From Patescibacteria group bacterium (lineage in GTDB: Bacteria > Patescibacteriota > WWE3 > UBA101185 > UBA10185): 42,386 bases of DNA. Positions 21,517-29,242 of the stretch are shown here, in pieces; the stretch's first letter is position 1; the number at the start of each line of letters is the position of its first letter. The stretch is from positions 66,284 through 108,669 of the forward strand of contig JAHJEV010000003.1 of NCBI GenBank assembly GCA_018825365.1, written 5' to 3'. Position numbers and translations under genes: made by a program. The notes under the pieces are model-generated. The model saw only the letters and a list, made by a program, of their open reading frames with translations, was not told the DNA's origin and did no database searches.

Positions 21517-22353
21517 ATGATCGGGTATTTGTTGGGACTTGTTCCCTACGCTCTGGGTATTGCTGTGGGAGTTCTTCTGCCCGCGGTAATCATTGCAAGA
21601 CAGGAGATCTCAATTGAAGGTCCGTTTGGGTGGAGTGCGCTAACATTCACCCGCAGATTTCCCACCAACCACTGGTTTAGCAAACTTTACCGGTTTTACA
21701 CTGGTAAGGATAAGTGGGCGACAGAGTACCATCTAACATCCAACGCAATTTGGCTGTTTATGTACTTCCTGTCGTTTCTTTACATCCCCTACTATTCCAG
21801 GTTGGCAGGTTTTTCAAGCAGCTCCGCGCTTCTTGGAACCTTTGTATTGGCAATAGCCTCATTTGTTGAGCTTGGGTGGGTGGAGGATTACATCTGGTTT
21901 CTTATTCACCCGTATTATGGGCCCGAGCGGCACAATTCAGAATACGTGCCTTGGTTTACCAATTACAAAGGTGGCATTCCGGTAGGTTATTGGGCTGGTA
22001 TGATAGCAACGATATTGCTAACTGCAGTAGCGGCATTTTTCCTTGGGAAGCCAGAGATTTTTATAATCTGGCTAATGGTTACGGCGCTTGTGATTGTGGT
22101 TTGTTTTGGGATTATAAAACCATGGTCAAAAAAGATGCATCGTGAACCGCTAGGGAAATATTGGTGGAAAGGGATAAAATACGTGGTTATCCAAAGATGC
22201 CCCTACCCCATAGAGTCAGACAGGCCCTTTACCAGTGTCAGTGCGCATGTTATTAGCTGTGGGACCCTGAATAGGTTAATGTTGCATAACAAACTCAAAC
22301 CTTTAAATAAGGCTTTGAGAGAATCTTCTGACGATCGAAATGTACTAACCTAA
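21517..22353 (+). CDS. Integral membrane protein, unknown function
   Basis: The ATG at 21517 is preceded by AAAAGGAGAG at ideal distance; an ATG 11 codons upstream lies within the leader and is rejected. The 278-residue protein has about five membrane helices (roughly residues 4-23, 79-97, 105-122, 158-180 and 184-203), with a conserved-looking loop VEDYIWFLIHPYYGPERHN between helices 3 and 4 and a C-terminal soluble tail of about 70 residues. The histidine, tyrosine and tryptophan-rich loop could bind a ligand or metal, but I do not recognise the family. Its own promoter and terminator make it a single-gene unit. Confidence 0.65.
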   Translation: MIGYLLGLVPYALGIAVGVLLPAVIIARQEISIEGPFGWSALTFTRRFPTNHWFSKLYRFYTGKDKWATEYHLTSNAIWLFMYFLSFLYIPYYSRLAGFSSSSALLGTFVLAIASFVELGWVEDYIWFLIHPYYGPERHNSEYVPWFTNYKGGIPVGYWAGMIATILLTAVAAFFLGKPEIFIIWLMVTALVIVVCFGIIKPWSKKMHREPLGKYWWKGIKYVVIQRCPYPIESDRPFTSVSAHVISCGTLNRLMLHNKLKPLNKALRESSDDRNVLT

Positions 22354-22375
22354 ATTTTCGCTGTCTTAAACCGAA

Positions 22376-22415
22376 GCTGACTTGCGTTGAAAAATACAAG
22401 TCAGCCTATTTTTTT
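22376..22415 (+). terminator. Intrinsic terminator
   Basis: GCTGACTTG at 22376-22384 pairs perfectly with CAAGTCAGC at 22397-22405, followed by CTATTTTTTT. It ends the transcript of the membrane protein gene at 21517-22353. Confidence 0.9.
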
Positions 22416-22481
22416 ATCTACTTAGTCCATTGCTCTGACCGAGTTTTTCCCGGATTAAATACCTCACATAACTTATAGTAC

Positions 22482-22510
22482 TTGACACATTGGCCCTTTG
22501 TTGTTATAAT
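22482..22510 (+). promoter_or_regulatory. Perfect-consensus sigma70 promoter
   Basis: TTGACA at 22482-22487, a 17-bp spacer, and TATAAT at 22505-22510: an exact consensus promoter. The start codon at 22576 is 65 bp further, leaving a leader with small stem-loops (GGGCGTATTGCCC and GTGGCTTATTGCCAC). Confidence 0.85.
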
Positions 22511-22575
22511 AACGATATCTAGGGCGTATTGCCCTGTAGCCTGTGGCTTATTGCCACGTTCAAAAGGAGAAAGAA

Positions 22576-23157
22576 ATGATTGAGGTAAGGAAAGACATCA
22601 GTTTGTTTTGGCAGTTTGTACTGCTAGCCATCGTAGCCGAACTCTTTGGGTTTGGTTGTCGGTGGTTGTTCGGGGTGTTGGGCGGTTTTCTGAGTAGCCC
22701 AATGTGGCACGGATGGCTCGGCATCTTGTTGTACTGCGTTGTTTGGATATACGCTGCAATAGCATGGGTCGTTTGCTGGATTTGCAGTTATGCGTGTATC
22801 TATGGGGGTGTGCTTATCGCGCTTCTTCCTGTATTACAGGGTGCTAGTGAGCGACGTAGATCTAAGAAGGAAACCTTCAAGGTAATAGTCCAATTTCAAA
22901 CAAGGAAATTAATAAGGACATTTGAAGGGAGCCGGGGATTTGGCACTCAAGAGTTGAAAGGTTTCTTGAATGCTATTCACGCTGCTAATTTGGCCAATGT
23001 CCGAAACAAGGATATTGAAAGTTGGGTGACAGAATGTTTTGCGAAAAACCCCCAACTCATGACAATGTTCGGACTAGCTAACCTTAGTATAGAATACAGC
23101 AGGACTGGGAGGCTTCCGAAGTTTCTAATAAACCAAGTTCCTTGCCCGACGCATTAG
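22576..23157 (+). CDS. Membrane protein with soluble C-terminal domain, unknown function
   Basis: The ATG at 22576 follows AAAAGGAGA at good distance. The 193-residue product has membrane helices at about 10-40, 48-66 and 70-88, the last two rich in tryptophan and cysteine (VVCWICSYACIYGG), then a basic linker (RRRSKKE) and a cytoplasmic domain of about 95 residues. I see no catalytic motif and no recognised family. Exact-consensus promoter, strong ribosome site and strong terminator suggest high expression, which is unusual for a protein with no obvious housekeeping role. Confidence 0.65.
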   Translation: MIEVRKDISLFWQFVLLAIVAELFGFGCRWLFGVLGGFLSSPMWHGWLGILLYCVVWIYAAIAWVVCWICSYACIYGGVLIALLPVLQGASERRRSKKETFKVIVQFQTRKLIRTFEGSRGFGTQELKGFLNAIHAANLANVRNKDIESWVTECFAKNPQLMTMFGLANLSIEYSRTGRLPKFLINQVPCPTH

Positions 23158-23171
23158 TAAGTAGTAGCGAG

Positions 23172-23210
23172 GCCCTCATTTGTGAAAGTTATGCAAATGG
23201 GGGCTTTTAA
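23172..23210 (+). terminator. Intrinsic terminator
   Basis: GCCCTCATTTG at 23172-23182 pairs with CAAATGGGGGC at 23194-23204 (one mismatch), followed by TTTTAATT. Confidence 0.85.
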
Positions 23211-23219
23211 TTGGTTAGT

Positions 23220-23435
23220 TTATTCGATAGGTTGCGTTCCTGATGGAACAAACCCACCTGGGAAAGACCCAGATCTTCTCATACCGTTTGCCGGTCTTCC
23301 CTGTAAGTTTCCTCTCATTCTTTGAAAGTTTCGTGCGGTATTCATTCTTTCGAAATATCTTCCGCTATAAAACCCTAACACTAAGGAAACAGCTGCAGCA
23401 CCTATAATTGAGATTATGAATGTTTTTTTATCCAT
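23220..23435 (-). CDS. Small single-pass membrane protein, former companion of an ABC exporter
   Basis: The 71-residue protein has one N-terminal membrane helix (about 5-22, with SLVLGFYSG) and a basic, glycine- and arginine-rich outside tail (GNLQGRPANGMRRSGSFPGG). A very good ribosome site (AAGGAGG) precedes its ATG. Similar small proteins occur next to MacA-MacB type exporters, and here it directly follows the remains of a MacB permease. It has outlived the deletion of the exporter or is about to be lost. Confidence 0.6.
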   Translation of the reverse strand: MDKKTFIISIIGAAAVSLVLGFYSGRYFERMNTARNFQRMRGNLQGRPANGMRRSGSFPGGFVPSGTQPIE

Positions 23436-23459
23436 AAATCCTCCTTTTAAATTTAATAA

Positions 23460-23750
23460 TTATTCATACCTCAGAGCCTCGATTGGTTGAAGTTTTGAAG
23501 CTTTTTGGGCAGGATACCACCCAAAAACTATTCCGATTATCGAAGAAACTACTACCGCAGGTCCGATTGAGCTTACAGCCAATACACTTGGAAGTTTCAT
23601 TATATGTGTAAGTATAAGTGAGGCTCCGACACCAATTACCACGCCCACTACCCCTCCGGTTACCGTTAGGATTATTGATTCTACTAAAAACTGAGTAATG
23701 ATCGATTTTCTTTTTGCACCAAGTGCTTTTCTAAGTCCAATCTCGCTTGT
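23460..23750 (-). pseudogene. C-terminal remnant of a MacB/FtsX-type ABC permease
   Basis: In one frame from about 23750 to the stop at 23460 the sequence reads TSEIGLRKALGAKRKSI, then TQFLVESIILTVTGG and, to the end, PAQKASKLQPIEALRYE. This is the classic C-terminal end of MacB-type permeases (EIGLRKALGA and the terminal P-A-x-x-A-x-x-L-x-P-I-E-A-L-R-Y-E). The ATPase partner, the first membrane helix and the extracellular domain are all missing. An ATG at 23648 opens a 62-codon frame but is inside the domain, so no functional protein is expected. Confidence 0.85.
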
Positions 23751-23812
23751 TCCAAACCTCCTTTAATAGCATTTGCGATTTTGTGTTCATCCTCAACGAT
23801 TAGTATTTTCAT
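23744..23812 (-). pseudogene. N-terminal remnant of an OmpR-type response regulator
   Basis: The ATG at 23812 opens MKILIVEDEHKIANAIKGGL, the first strand and helix of a receiver domain with the acidic pair (Glu-Asp) used for magnesium binding. After about EQAR the sequence passes directly, one frame off, into the MacB remnant, and the frame stops soon after. A deletion therefore removed the rest of the regulator and everything between it and the permease end, probably a histidine kinase and exporter genes. Confidence 0.8.
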
Positions 23813-23879
23813 TAAGGCATATTATATTCTGAATGCTGAAAAATTTCTGAAAAGTAATCGTGTGTGTTATTCGGTCTAT

Positions 23880-24305
23880 TTATTTTGCGAAGGTTGTGTT
23901 TAATTCTATTTTTGAAATACGTTTTTCGTGGTTATCTAGTTTATTCTTAAGAGAGACCTTTTCCTGTCTGTACGATAAAACTTCGCCCATCATCTTATCT
24001 ACGCTGTTATAAAGTTTAGGAAGTAGCTTTATTGTTTCACCTATATCTCCTAACTTGGATTGAATTTTTATATCATTTATTTGCAGATTTGATATTCTGT
24101 TGTCCATACTATCCAGTCGCTTGTCTACCCCATCTAATCTGTTGTCCATACTACTTAGCCGCTCATCTACACCGTCTAGTCTATTAGTCAATCTTTTGTC
24201 CATGTTAACTAATTTTCCATCTAGATTAGCAAGTCTTTTGTTTATTGGTTCTAAATCATTTTTCATAGCTAGTTGTAAATTATCATTGTGGAACTTACAT
24301 TTCAA
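23880..24305 (-). CDS. Coiled-coil protein with 14-residue repeats
   Basis: The 141-residue protein (or 128 residues from the ATG at 24266) is a continuous coiled coil. Residues about 40-70 consist of repeating units like RLDGVDERLSSMDN, which are two heptads each, encoded by 42-bp tandem repeats at about 24100-24190. No signal peptide or membrane helix is seen. Such proteins with RLDxVDxRL repeats are widespread and of unknown function, and repeat number often varies between strains. Confidence 0.6.
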   Translation of the reverse strand: MKCKFHNDNLQLAMKNDLEPINKRLANLDGKLVNMDKRLTNRLDGVDERLSSMDNRLDGVDKRLDSMDNRISNLQINDIKIQSKLGDIGETIKLLPKLYNSVDKMMGEVLSYRQEKVSLKNKLDNHEKRISKIELNTTFAK

Positions 24306-24440
24306 TATGAATAAATATGAAAATAGACAATTGATATTTTATGATCGTCTACAGCATTGGATGTTGGCAACTTCTTACGTGTAAAAACCTTGATAATATT
24401 TCGTCTTGCACATATAAGCATGTGCATGGAGAAATAGTAT

Positions 24441-24635
24441 ATGGAAAATCGCTCAAAAGTAGACAAATTAACAATGCCTTACTATGTACGCCAAAATCTA
24501 GAACTGATCTTAAGTTCTAATAGATGTACCTTGGACTATAGAATATCCAGATTAATAGCAGACGGCACCCTGGAAAAAATAAAACCCGTATTTTATCTTC
24601 AAAGGCAACCAGGAATTAGTAAATATGTCTTTTGA
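24441..24635 (+). CDS. Short ORF resembling a winged-helix/AbiEi-like N-terminus, perhaps a fragment
   Basis: This 64-codon frame reads LDYRISRLIADGTLEKIKPVFYL in its middle (split here only for recognition: a helix followed by a beta wing). AbiEi-like proteins have the same helix then G-x-L-x-K-I-K-x-x-F-Y. The wing would normally be followed by more than 100 residues, but a TGA stops the frame after SKYVF. It is probably a truncated regulator gene, or a chance frame. There is no clear ribosome site. Confidence 0.35.
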   Translation: MENRSKVDKLTMPYYVRQNLELILSSNRCTLDYRISRLIADGTLEKIKPVFYLQRQPGISKYVF

Positions 24636-24705
24636 AGCTATCGAACTACCCGAATACGCTGATGTTACGGTAAGTAGTGGTGACTTTGAATATTGGTTTT
24701 TAAAA

Positions 24706-24782
24706 TGGTCGGGGTGGCGCGACTCGAACGCGCGACCTCACGGTCCCAAACCGTGCGCTCTAGCCAACTGAGCTACACCCCG
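24706..24782 (-). tRNA. tRNA-Pro (anticodon TGG)
   Basis: On the minus strand it starts CGGGGTGTAGCTCAG and ends CACCCCGACCA; the 7-bp acceptor stem is perfect and CCA is encoded. The anticodon loop TTTGGGA gives TGG. The T loop GTTCGAGTC is standard. Confidence 0.95.
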
Positions 24783-24828
24783 AGGAAGTTTCGTAATTCT
24801 ACCCTAAAAACCTATGCTTCTCCACATC

Positions 24829-25515
24829 TCAAAGGTTTTGGATCCATCCGCTTAGATTTAGATCAAACGTTTTGCTTTTGTATATATACCTTTTGTTATG
24901 CATCAAATCCACCATGTGAAGCTTTATAGCGTACGTACAAACTGAGGTAATTGGGCACACTGGAATGGTTTCATCCTTTTTGCTAATATCTCTGGACCAT
25001 TCTGTGATTACAAAAACATCATTGTCCAGCCAATAGGCTCTGTCAAAGTAGCAGTTTCCTCTTTCGGAGCAATCAAGAATTCTCGCATCCAGGATTTTAT
25101 CTTCTTTTAAGCCGTATAGATGTACCTGATTTGGAAAGTAGCCATCCTTATAAGTATTTCTATAGTCCAAATACATAGTTCCGCTTGGTGCGAAAACAAC
25201 CTTTAAAATATCTTTGTGGTCTAGCAAATTTTGATCAAATGCTGCTTTAACTTGGGGATCGTCAATGGACGTGATTTTTATCCACTGGCTGTTGTAAACC
25301 TCATTTTCTTCAACAAGACTAAAATCTTCCGGTGTGATCTGAAGGCCCTTGTTTCTGATGTTGGTGTTCCATCTTTGAAAATCTCTTTCGTTTTCAACTT
25401 TTAAGGGAATCTTTGTTTGGTCAATAGCTTTCTTTTTGACTTCGTTTTGGTAAACCCCAAGTGCTACCGAACAAAATATAACTGCGATAAGAAAAACGTT
25501 AACGAATTTTTTCAT
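24829..25515 (-). CDS. Secreted or membrane-anchored protein, unknown function
   Basis: From the ATG at 25515 (a start 10 codons upstream is possible but puts polar residues before the signal) the protein has about 228 residues. It opens MKKFVNVFLIAVIFCSVALG, a signal peptide or single membrane anchor. The rest is an outside domain with alternating beta strands (LKVVFAPSGTMYLDYRNTY, WLDNDVFVITEWSRD, YAIKLHMVDLMHNKRYIYKS), which could be a beta-propeller-like or seven-strand fold. Four cysteines (DCSERGNC and CPITSVC) may form disulfides. No family is recognised. It overlaps no other gene and ends shortly before tRNA-Pro. Confidence 0.6.
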   Translation of the reverse strand: MKKFVNVFLIAVIFCSVALGVYQNEVKKKAIDQTKIPLKVENERDFQRWNTNIRNKGLQITPEDFSLVEENEVYNSQWIKITSIDDPQVKAAFDQNLLDHKDILKVVFAPSGTMYLDYRNTYKDGYFPNQVHLYGLKEDKILDARILDCSERGNCYFDRAYWLDNDVFVITEWSRDISKKDETIPVCPITSVCTYAIKLHMVDLMHNKRYIYKSKTFDLNLSGWIQNL

Positions 25516-25602
25516 AGATGTATGATACCGCGATTTTACCATCAACTGTTATAGGAAAGTGAGTTAGTTGGTGGTCGTGAGAAGGTAAAGTTTGTAGAAA
25601 AA

Positions 25603-25650
25603 TAAAAACCGTAGAATTTCACTCGCTTTCGCAAAGTGTCTACGGTTTTA
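25603..25650. terminator. Bidirectional intrinsic terminator
   Basis: ACCGTAGA at 25608-25615 pairs with TCTACGGT at 25639-25646, with a second inner stem (CACT/AGTG). T-runs lie on both sides (AAAAACC left, GGTTTTA right), so it can work in both directions; its main job is to end the gene at 25660-25935. Confidence 0.85.
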
Positions 25651-25659
25651 TGCTTGAAC

Positions 25660-25935
25660 TTAGCTACCTTCAAGCCAGGTATGTACTCGTTGTGTGCGGT
25701 GGACGGTGAAGGTTTCTATTAAAGCCCTATCCCGAAGGAAAACGATGAACGCCGATTGATCAGCAAGACTTTTATCTGAAAGACACACATCGGTATCACG
25801 TCCATCCGCACTAATGTTAAATAAGCTGCGGTTTGTACTTTCTGCATCCTGGTAAGCCCACCAAGCTGCAATAGCTTTGCAGGCATCACCAAAATCTGGA
25901 AAGTGAAGGTACTTTTTAGGCAATTTGTTAGCCAT
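25660..25935 (-). CDS. Small soluble protein, unknown function
   Basis: The 91-residue protein has no signal or membrane segment. The first half is rich in aromatic residues (FPDFGDACKAIAAWWAYQDAE) and a later part shows FIVFLRDRALIETFTVHRTQ, suggesting a small alpha/beta fold. The ATG is preceded by AAAAAAGGAG at good distance, and the unit has a strong promoter (26001-26029) and terminator. No family is recognised. Confidence 0.65.
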   Translation of the reverse strand: MANKLPKKYLHFPDFGDACKAIAAWWAYQDAESTNRSLFNISADGRDTDVCLSDKSLADQSAFIVFLRDRALIETFTVHRTQRVHTWLEGS

Positions 25936-26000
25936 TCTCTACTCCTTTTTTAGATATGGGCACCTGATTTTTGGTGCGGGACTAATGATTATTACGTCCA

Positions 26001-26029
26001 TGTATACTATTCATTTGTTGATTTGTCAA
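26001..26029 (-). promoter_or_regulatory. Strong sigma70 promoter
   Basis: On the minus strand TTGACA (26029-26024), a 17-bp spacer and TATACA (26006-26001) are followed by a leader of about 65 bases with a small hairpin (GCACCAAAAATCAGGTGC) and the ribosome site of the 25660-25935 gene. Confidence 0.75.
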
Positions 26030-26138
26030 TTTAGATCAACACTCTATTAATGGTTGTTCTTGTGGATAGTATGAAGTTAAACATTAAACACTCTACGTCT
26101 CACTTAAGCTGTAATATAATAGGTGAATACTTAAGGTT

Positions 26139-27716
26139 ATGAAAAATCTAAAAACAAAATTTCCTATGATTGAGATTGCCGCACTTTTATTGTTGATTGC
26201 GTTTTTCCCACTTATTGCAAAAGTAAATTTTATGCAAAATGATGATTGGAACAGGACCACCAGTGTTGCTCGTTTCCTAAATGGAGATTTTAAACTTTTG
26301 GACGTCACCGCAACAACTTTTTATACGCAGGGAGTACTTGGTTTGTTTTTTGCTTTGATTTTCGGATTAAAGAAACTCCCCCTTTTGACTCTAATTGTTT
26401 CGGTTTTGGATTTTTATGTTTTTGCAAGAATTCTTTTTGATCATTTTAATCTCTCAAGATTCAAGTCTTCCTTAGTTTCTTTAGTTTTGTTTTTTACGCC
26501 TCTTCATATGTATTCTGCGATCGGGTTTATGACCGAGAACTACGTTATGCTCTTCATGCTTTTGTCTTTATACTTTTTCCTTTCATATGAAAAGAAACCG
26601 AAATGGTCACAATTTATATTGTTTAACATCTCAGGATTTTTGGCCTTCTTTGCAAAGCAAAGCGGACTTTTGATAAATGCAGCCGCATTTTTATACTTTT
26701 TGCTTAAGAAAAAATACAAAGAAGCCTTGATCCAACTTGGTTTTTTGGTCGTATTGCTTGGTTACTACTCTTTCTTCTTTCCAAAGACTGATGAAATGGG
26801 CGACAAGGGGTTTATAAGAGGAATTAGAATAAGTCATCTGCTTGATGTTGGTTACGCTTATTCAATAGTGTATGGGATGTTACTTGTTGCCGCCTCTTTT
26901 GCGCTTCCGATTGTTATTTATTTTGTGGTTTCTACATTTTTTAATGTTAGAAAATCGAAATTGACCATAGCGGGACTTTTAATATCTGCTATTTGTTTGT
27001 TTTTTCTTTTAAACAAAATTTACGATCCGGGAAAAATATCGTGGGCCGAGTATCCATATTTTGAAAACACTTTCGAAAGAACGGGATTTTTTCCGAGATC
27101 TGTTCTTGGAACCAAATATCAATTTAGAGGTAATTACAAACTATTTACCTATTGGGATTTGACGTCTAAAGTTTTTTTGGCTTTAGCAATTCCTTGTCTT
27201 TATGTTTACGGGAGAAAAATTATAAACATCTACTCAATATCTATAGCCGGTTACTGCGTGCTGATGATTTTTGTGAAAGTCTTTTTTGACAGATACACTC
27301 TTCCGGTAATTCCCCTTTTTATCTTGTTTTTGCTTTGTTTAAGAGTTCCAGATACGAAGCCTCTTTTAACCGAGAAGTTTTTTCCATTTGTTGTTGGATC
27401 TTTTGTTTTAGTTATGGCATTTGTTTCAACCCAACTTGCAATAGATTTTGTTTTATCAAACAACTACATTTGGGGTAAAAGTGAGCAGCTTGTAAGCACT
27501 GGTGTCAAACCGGAAAAGATAAGAGCAACAACATCTTGGGGAAAGCTTTATGGTCTTTGTTGGCAAGGAGGGTGCAGATATCTTTTCTCTTACGACACGC
27601 TTGAGAAAAACCCTTCTTTAAAAGTTGATTATGTTTTGGATGATGAAAAAGATTTAAGTTTTCCAGGAAGTATTTTTATAAAACCGAAAGTTTATCTATA
27701 TAAAAGGGTGCTTTAA
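26139..27716 (+). CDS. GT-C fold membrane glycosyltransferase-like protein
   Basis: The 525-residue protein has around 11-12 membrane helices and a short C-terminal outside part. After the first helix the loop FMQNDDWNRTTSVARFLNGD carries an acidic pair, which is where GT-C glycosyltransferases (PMT/ArnT/GT39 kind) have their catalytic aspartate. These enzymes use polyprenyl-phosphate sugars to decorate proteins, lipids or polysaccharides outside the membrane. A -10 box TATAAT at 26115-26120 lies 18 bp before the ATG. The C-terminus ends in LYKRVL, a pattern common in this group. Substrate cannot be inferred. Confidence 0.65.
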   Translation: MKNLKTKFPMIEIAALLLLIAFFPLIAKVNFMQNDDWNRTTSVARFLNGDFKLLDVTATTFYTQGVLGLFFALIFGLKKLPLLTLIVSVLDFYVFARILFDHFNLSRFKSSLVSLVLFFTPLHMYSAIGFMTENYVMLFMLLSLYFFLSYEKKPKWSQFILFNISGFLAFFAKQSGLLINAAAFLYFLLKKKYKEALIQLGFLVVLLGYYSFFFPKTDEMGDKGFIRGIRISHLLDVGYAYSIVYGMLLVAASFALPIVIYFVVSTFFNVRKSKLTIAGLLISAICLFFLLNKIYDPGKISWAEYPYFENTFERTGFFPRSVLGTKYQFRGNYKLFTYWDLTSKVFLALAIPCLYVYGRKIINIYSISIAGYCVLMIFVKVFFDRYTLPVIPLFILFLLCLRVPDTKPLLTEKFFPFVVGSFVLVMAFVSTQLAIDFVLSNNYIWGKSEQLVSTGVKPEKIRATTSWGKLYGLCWQGGCRYLFSYDTLEKNPSLKVDYVLDDEKDLSFPGSIFIKPKVYLYKRVL

Positions 27717-27762
27717 TATCCGTGGTTTGTGAGGTTAGGAAGTGTTTTGTATGGAAAGAAGT

Positions 27763-27800
27763 GGGTAACTCAAGTAGCAGTTAGCTAGCTAAAGTTACCC
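27763..27800. terminator. Hairpin between convergent genes, probable terminator
   Basis: GGGTAACT (27763-27770) and AGTTACCC (27793-27800) form an 8-bp stem with an AGCTAGCT motif in the loop. On the plus strand TCTTTTGG follows and on the minus strand ACTTCTTTCC, so it is modest in both directions and could serve both neighbouring genes. Confidence 0.55.
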
Positions 27801-27824
27801 TCTTTTGGTTAGGACAGCGAGAAA

Positions 27825-28286
27825 TTATGGACAGCGGCCCGTACGGAACAGCTCCAGTGAAGGTTTTCCCTCCTCCACATAAGAGTCATAGAGATAAAGG
27901 AGTGAAAAGGCTCGCTTTGAGAACTTTTTTTCCATTTTGGCCAAACCGCCCTTCTTTAGTCGGTGGAACTCTTCGTTTGTAAGGATAATTGTGAAGAGTG
28001 TGTTGACTGCGGCGGCAATGTTGATAAGTTCAATCAGAGGTTTCCAGTTCCCTTTAAACTCCCGTTGAAACGTATCGTCTGCCGAAATTACCACCCGAGC
28101 GGTAAGAGCCCCCTCTTTCGAGGCTGCGTTTTCTTCCACCTCAGGAAAGTACCCTTTAGGCACAGTCACGGTGACCAGGCTTCCAGCTGGTAGTTTAACG
28201 GGTTTGCCATTTCGAAGTTCGCTCTCGTCCACGTCAAGTGCGTAGATATTCCCTCTCCAGGGATACTGAAAGTAGGTAACTTCCAT
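27825..28286 (-). CDS. Soluble protein, unknown function
   Basis: The ATG at 28286 is preceded by AAAAAGGAGAGAACA, so it is preferred to the ATG 23 codons upstream, which lies before the promoter's -10 region. The 153-residue protein starts MEVTYFQYPWRGNIYALDVD, has a beta-rich first half (VKLPAGSLVTVTVPKGYFP) and a helical second half (LIELINIAAAVNTLFTIILT, KRAFSLLYLYDSYVEEG). No recognised family. It is a single-gene unit with a strong promoter. Confidence 0.65.
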   Translation of the reverse strand: MEVTYFQYPWRGNIYALDVDESELRNGKPVKLPAGSLVTVTVPKGYFPEVEENAASKEGALTARVVISADDTFQREFKGNWKPLIELINIAAAVNTLFTIILTNEEFHRLKKGGLAKMEKKFSKRAFSLLYLYDSYVEEGKPSLELFRTGRCP

Positions 28287-28326
28287 TGTTCTCTCCTTTT
28301 TGTCTGATTTTGAATTTCTCGTGGTG

Positions 28327-28355
28327 ATTGTATTGTAGATAGTGGTTAAAGTCAA
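28327..28355 (-). promoter_or_regulatory. Strong sigma70 promoter
   Basis: On the minus strand TTGACT (28355-28350), a 17-bp spacer and TACAAT (28332-28327) precede a leader ending in ATTCAAAATCAGACAAAAAG and the ribosome site. The leader resembles those of the units at 18186 and 21517. Confidence 0.75.
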
Positions 28356-28540
28356 GTACTACAGGGTAATAATATGGCTACGAAATATTGGTTCAACGGG
28401 TTGTTGATTAACCTTGTCAATGCTTTGGCTCTCCGTAGTTTGTGATGAGGTTCGAAAGTGTTTTATAAACTGGAAAGCCACTCCTTTTAACACCAAATAT
28501 AAGCTAATTTGTTTATTAGTAAAACCTGTCCCTCCAAATG

Positions 28541-29206
28541 TTATTTGTTAAATAATTTAGCTACCCAGCCGAATAAACTGAATTTACTTTCATTTTGAGT
28601 AACAAAGTTACTAATATTTGTCTGTTCCTGCTCAAGTGCTGTGATTTGATTTTGCAATATCGTCTTATCTTCCTCAATTGTTGCTCTTTCAACTAATCCT
28701 TTAAGTTGGTCTACTCTATTTCTAGTTTTTACCATCTCACTTCTGAGGCCCCCAAGATTTTTATAGTCCGATCCGATAAGGAAAGTCTTTATCTTGCTTC
28801 TGCCCTCAACCGCATTAAGTTTTTCGGAAACCTTAGTCTTGGAATCATTCTGTTGCTGTGCAATTACTCTAACTTGCTCCCCAATGCCACCTTCTCTATC
28901 AGCTACGGTTAGAAGGTTTTGAACAAAGGTTGCTACTACGCTTCTGTGAGTAGCGGCGGTTTCCTGACCTTTCCTTTCTTTTACTATGCTTTTCTTGTTA
29001 CTATTTTGGTTCTGCTCGTCTGACAGGCTATTTTGATTTTGATTATTCGCATTCCCAGTTTCTTTTCCTTTTGAATTCTGGGCCTCTATCGCTTGTCCTG
29101 ATTTAGGGGCGGCTAGTACTCTTACAAAAGAGGAAGGAACAGCAAAAACTAGAAAAGAAGATACTGCTACTAATGCTGTTAGCATCTTTGTGTTTTGTTT
29201 TTTCAT
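28541..29206 (-). CDS. Secreted coiled-coil protein
   Basis: The 221-residue protein has a signal peptide (residues 1-33, cleavage after VLAA), then a low-complexity segment rich in asparagine, glutamine and lysine (about 35-75), then a helical region (about 80-215) with HRSVVATFVQNLLTVADREGG and LIGSDYKNLGGLRSEMVKTR. Similar secreted proteins of unknown function are common in Microgenomates-type genomes as I remember them. It has its own ATG, no clear Shine-Dalgarno site and no close partners. The role is probably at the cell surface, but that is inference. Confidence 0.6.
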   Translation of the reverse strand: MKKQNTKMLTALVAVSSFLVFAVPSSFVRVLAAPKSGQAIEAQNSKGKETGNANNQNQNSLSDEQNQNSNKKSIVKERKGQETAATHRSVVATFVQNLLTVADREGGIGEQVRVIAQQQNDSKTKVSEKLNAVEGRSKIKTFLIGSDYKNLGGLRSEMVKTRNRVDQLKGLVERATIEEDKTILQNQITALEQEQTNISNFVTQNESKFSLFGWVAKLFNK

Positions 29207-29242
29207 GTTATTAGCATAGCATAAATCTTGTCAACGTATAAC

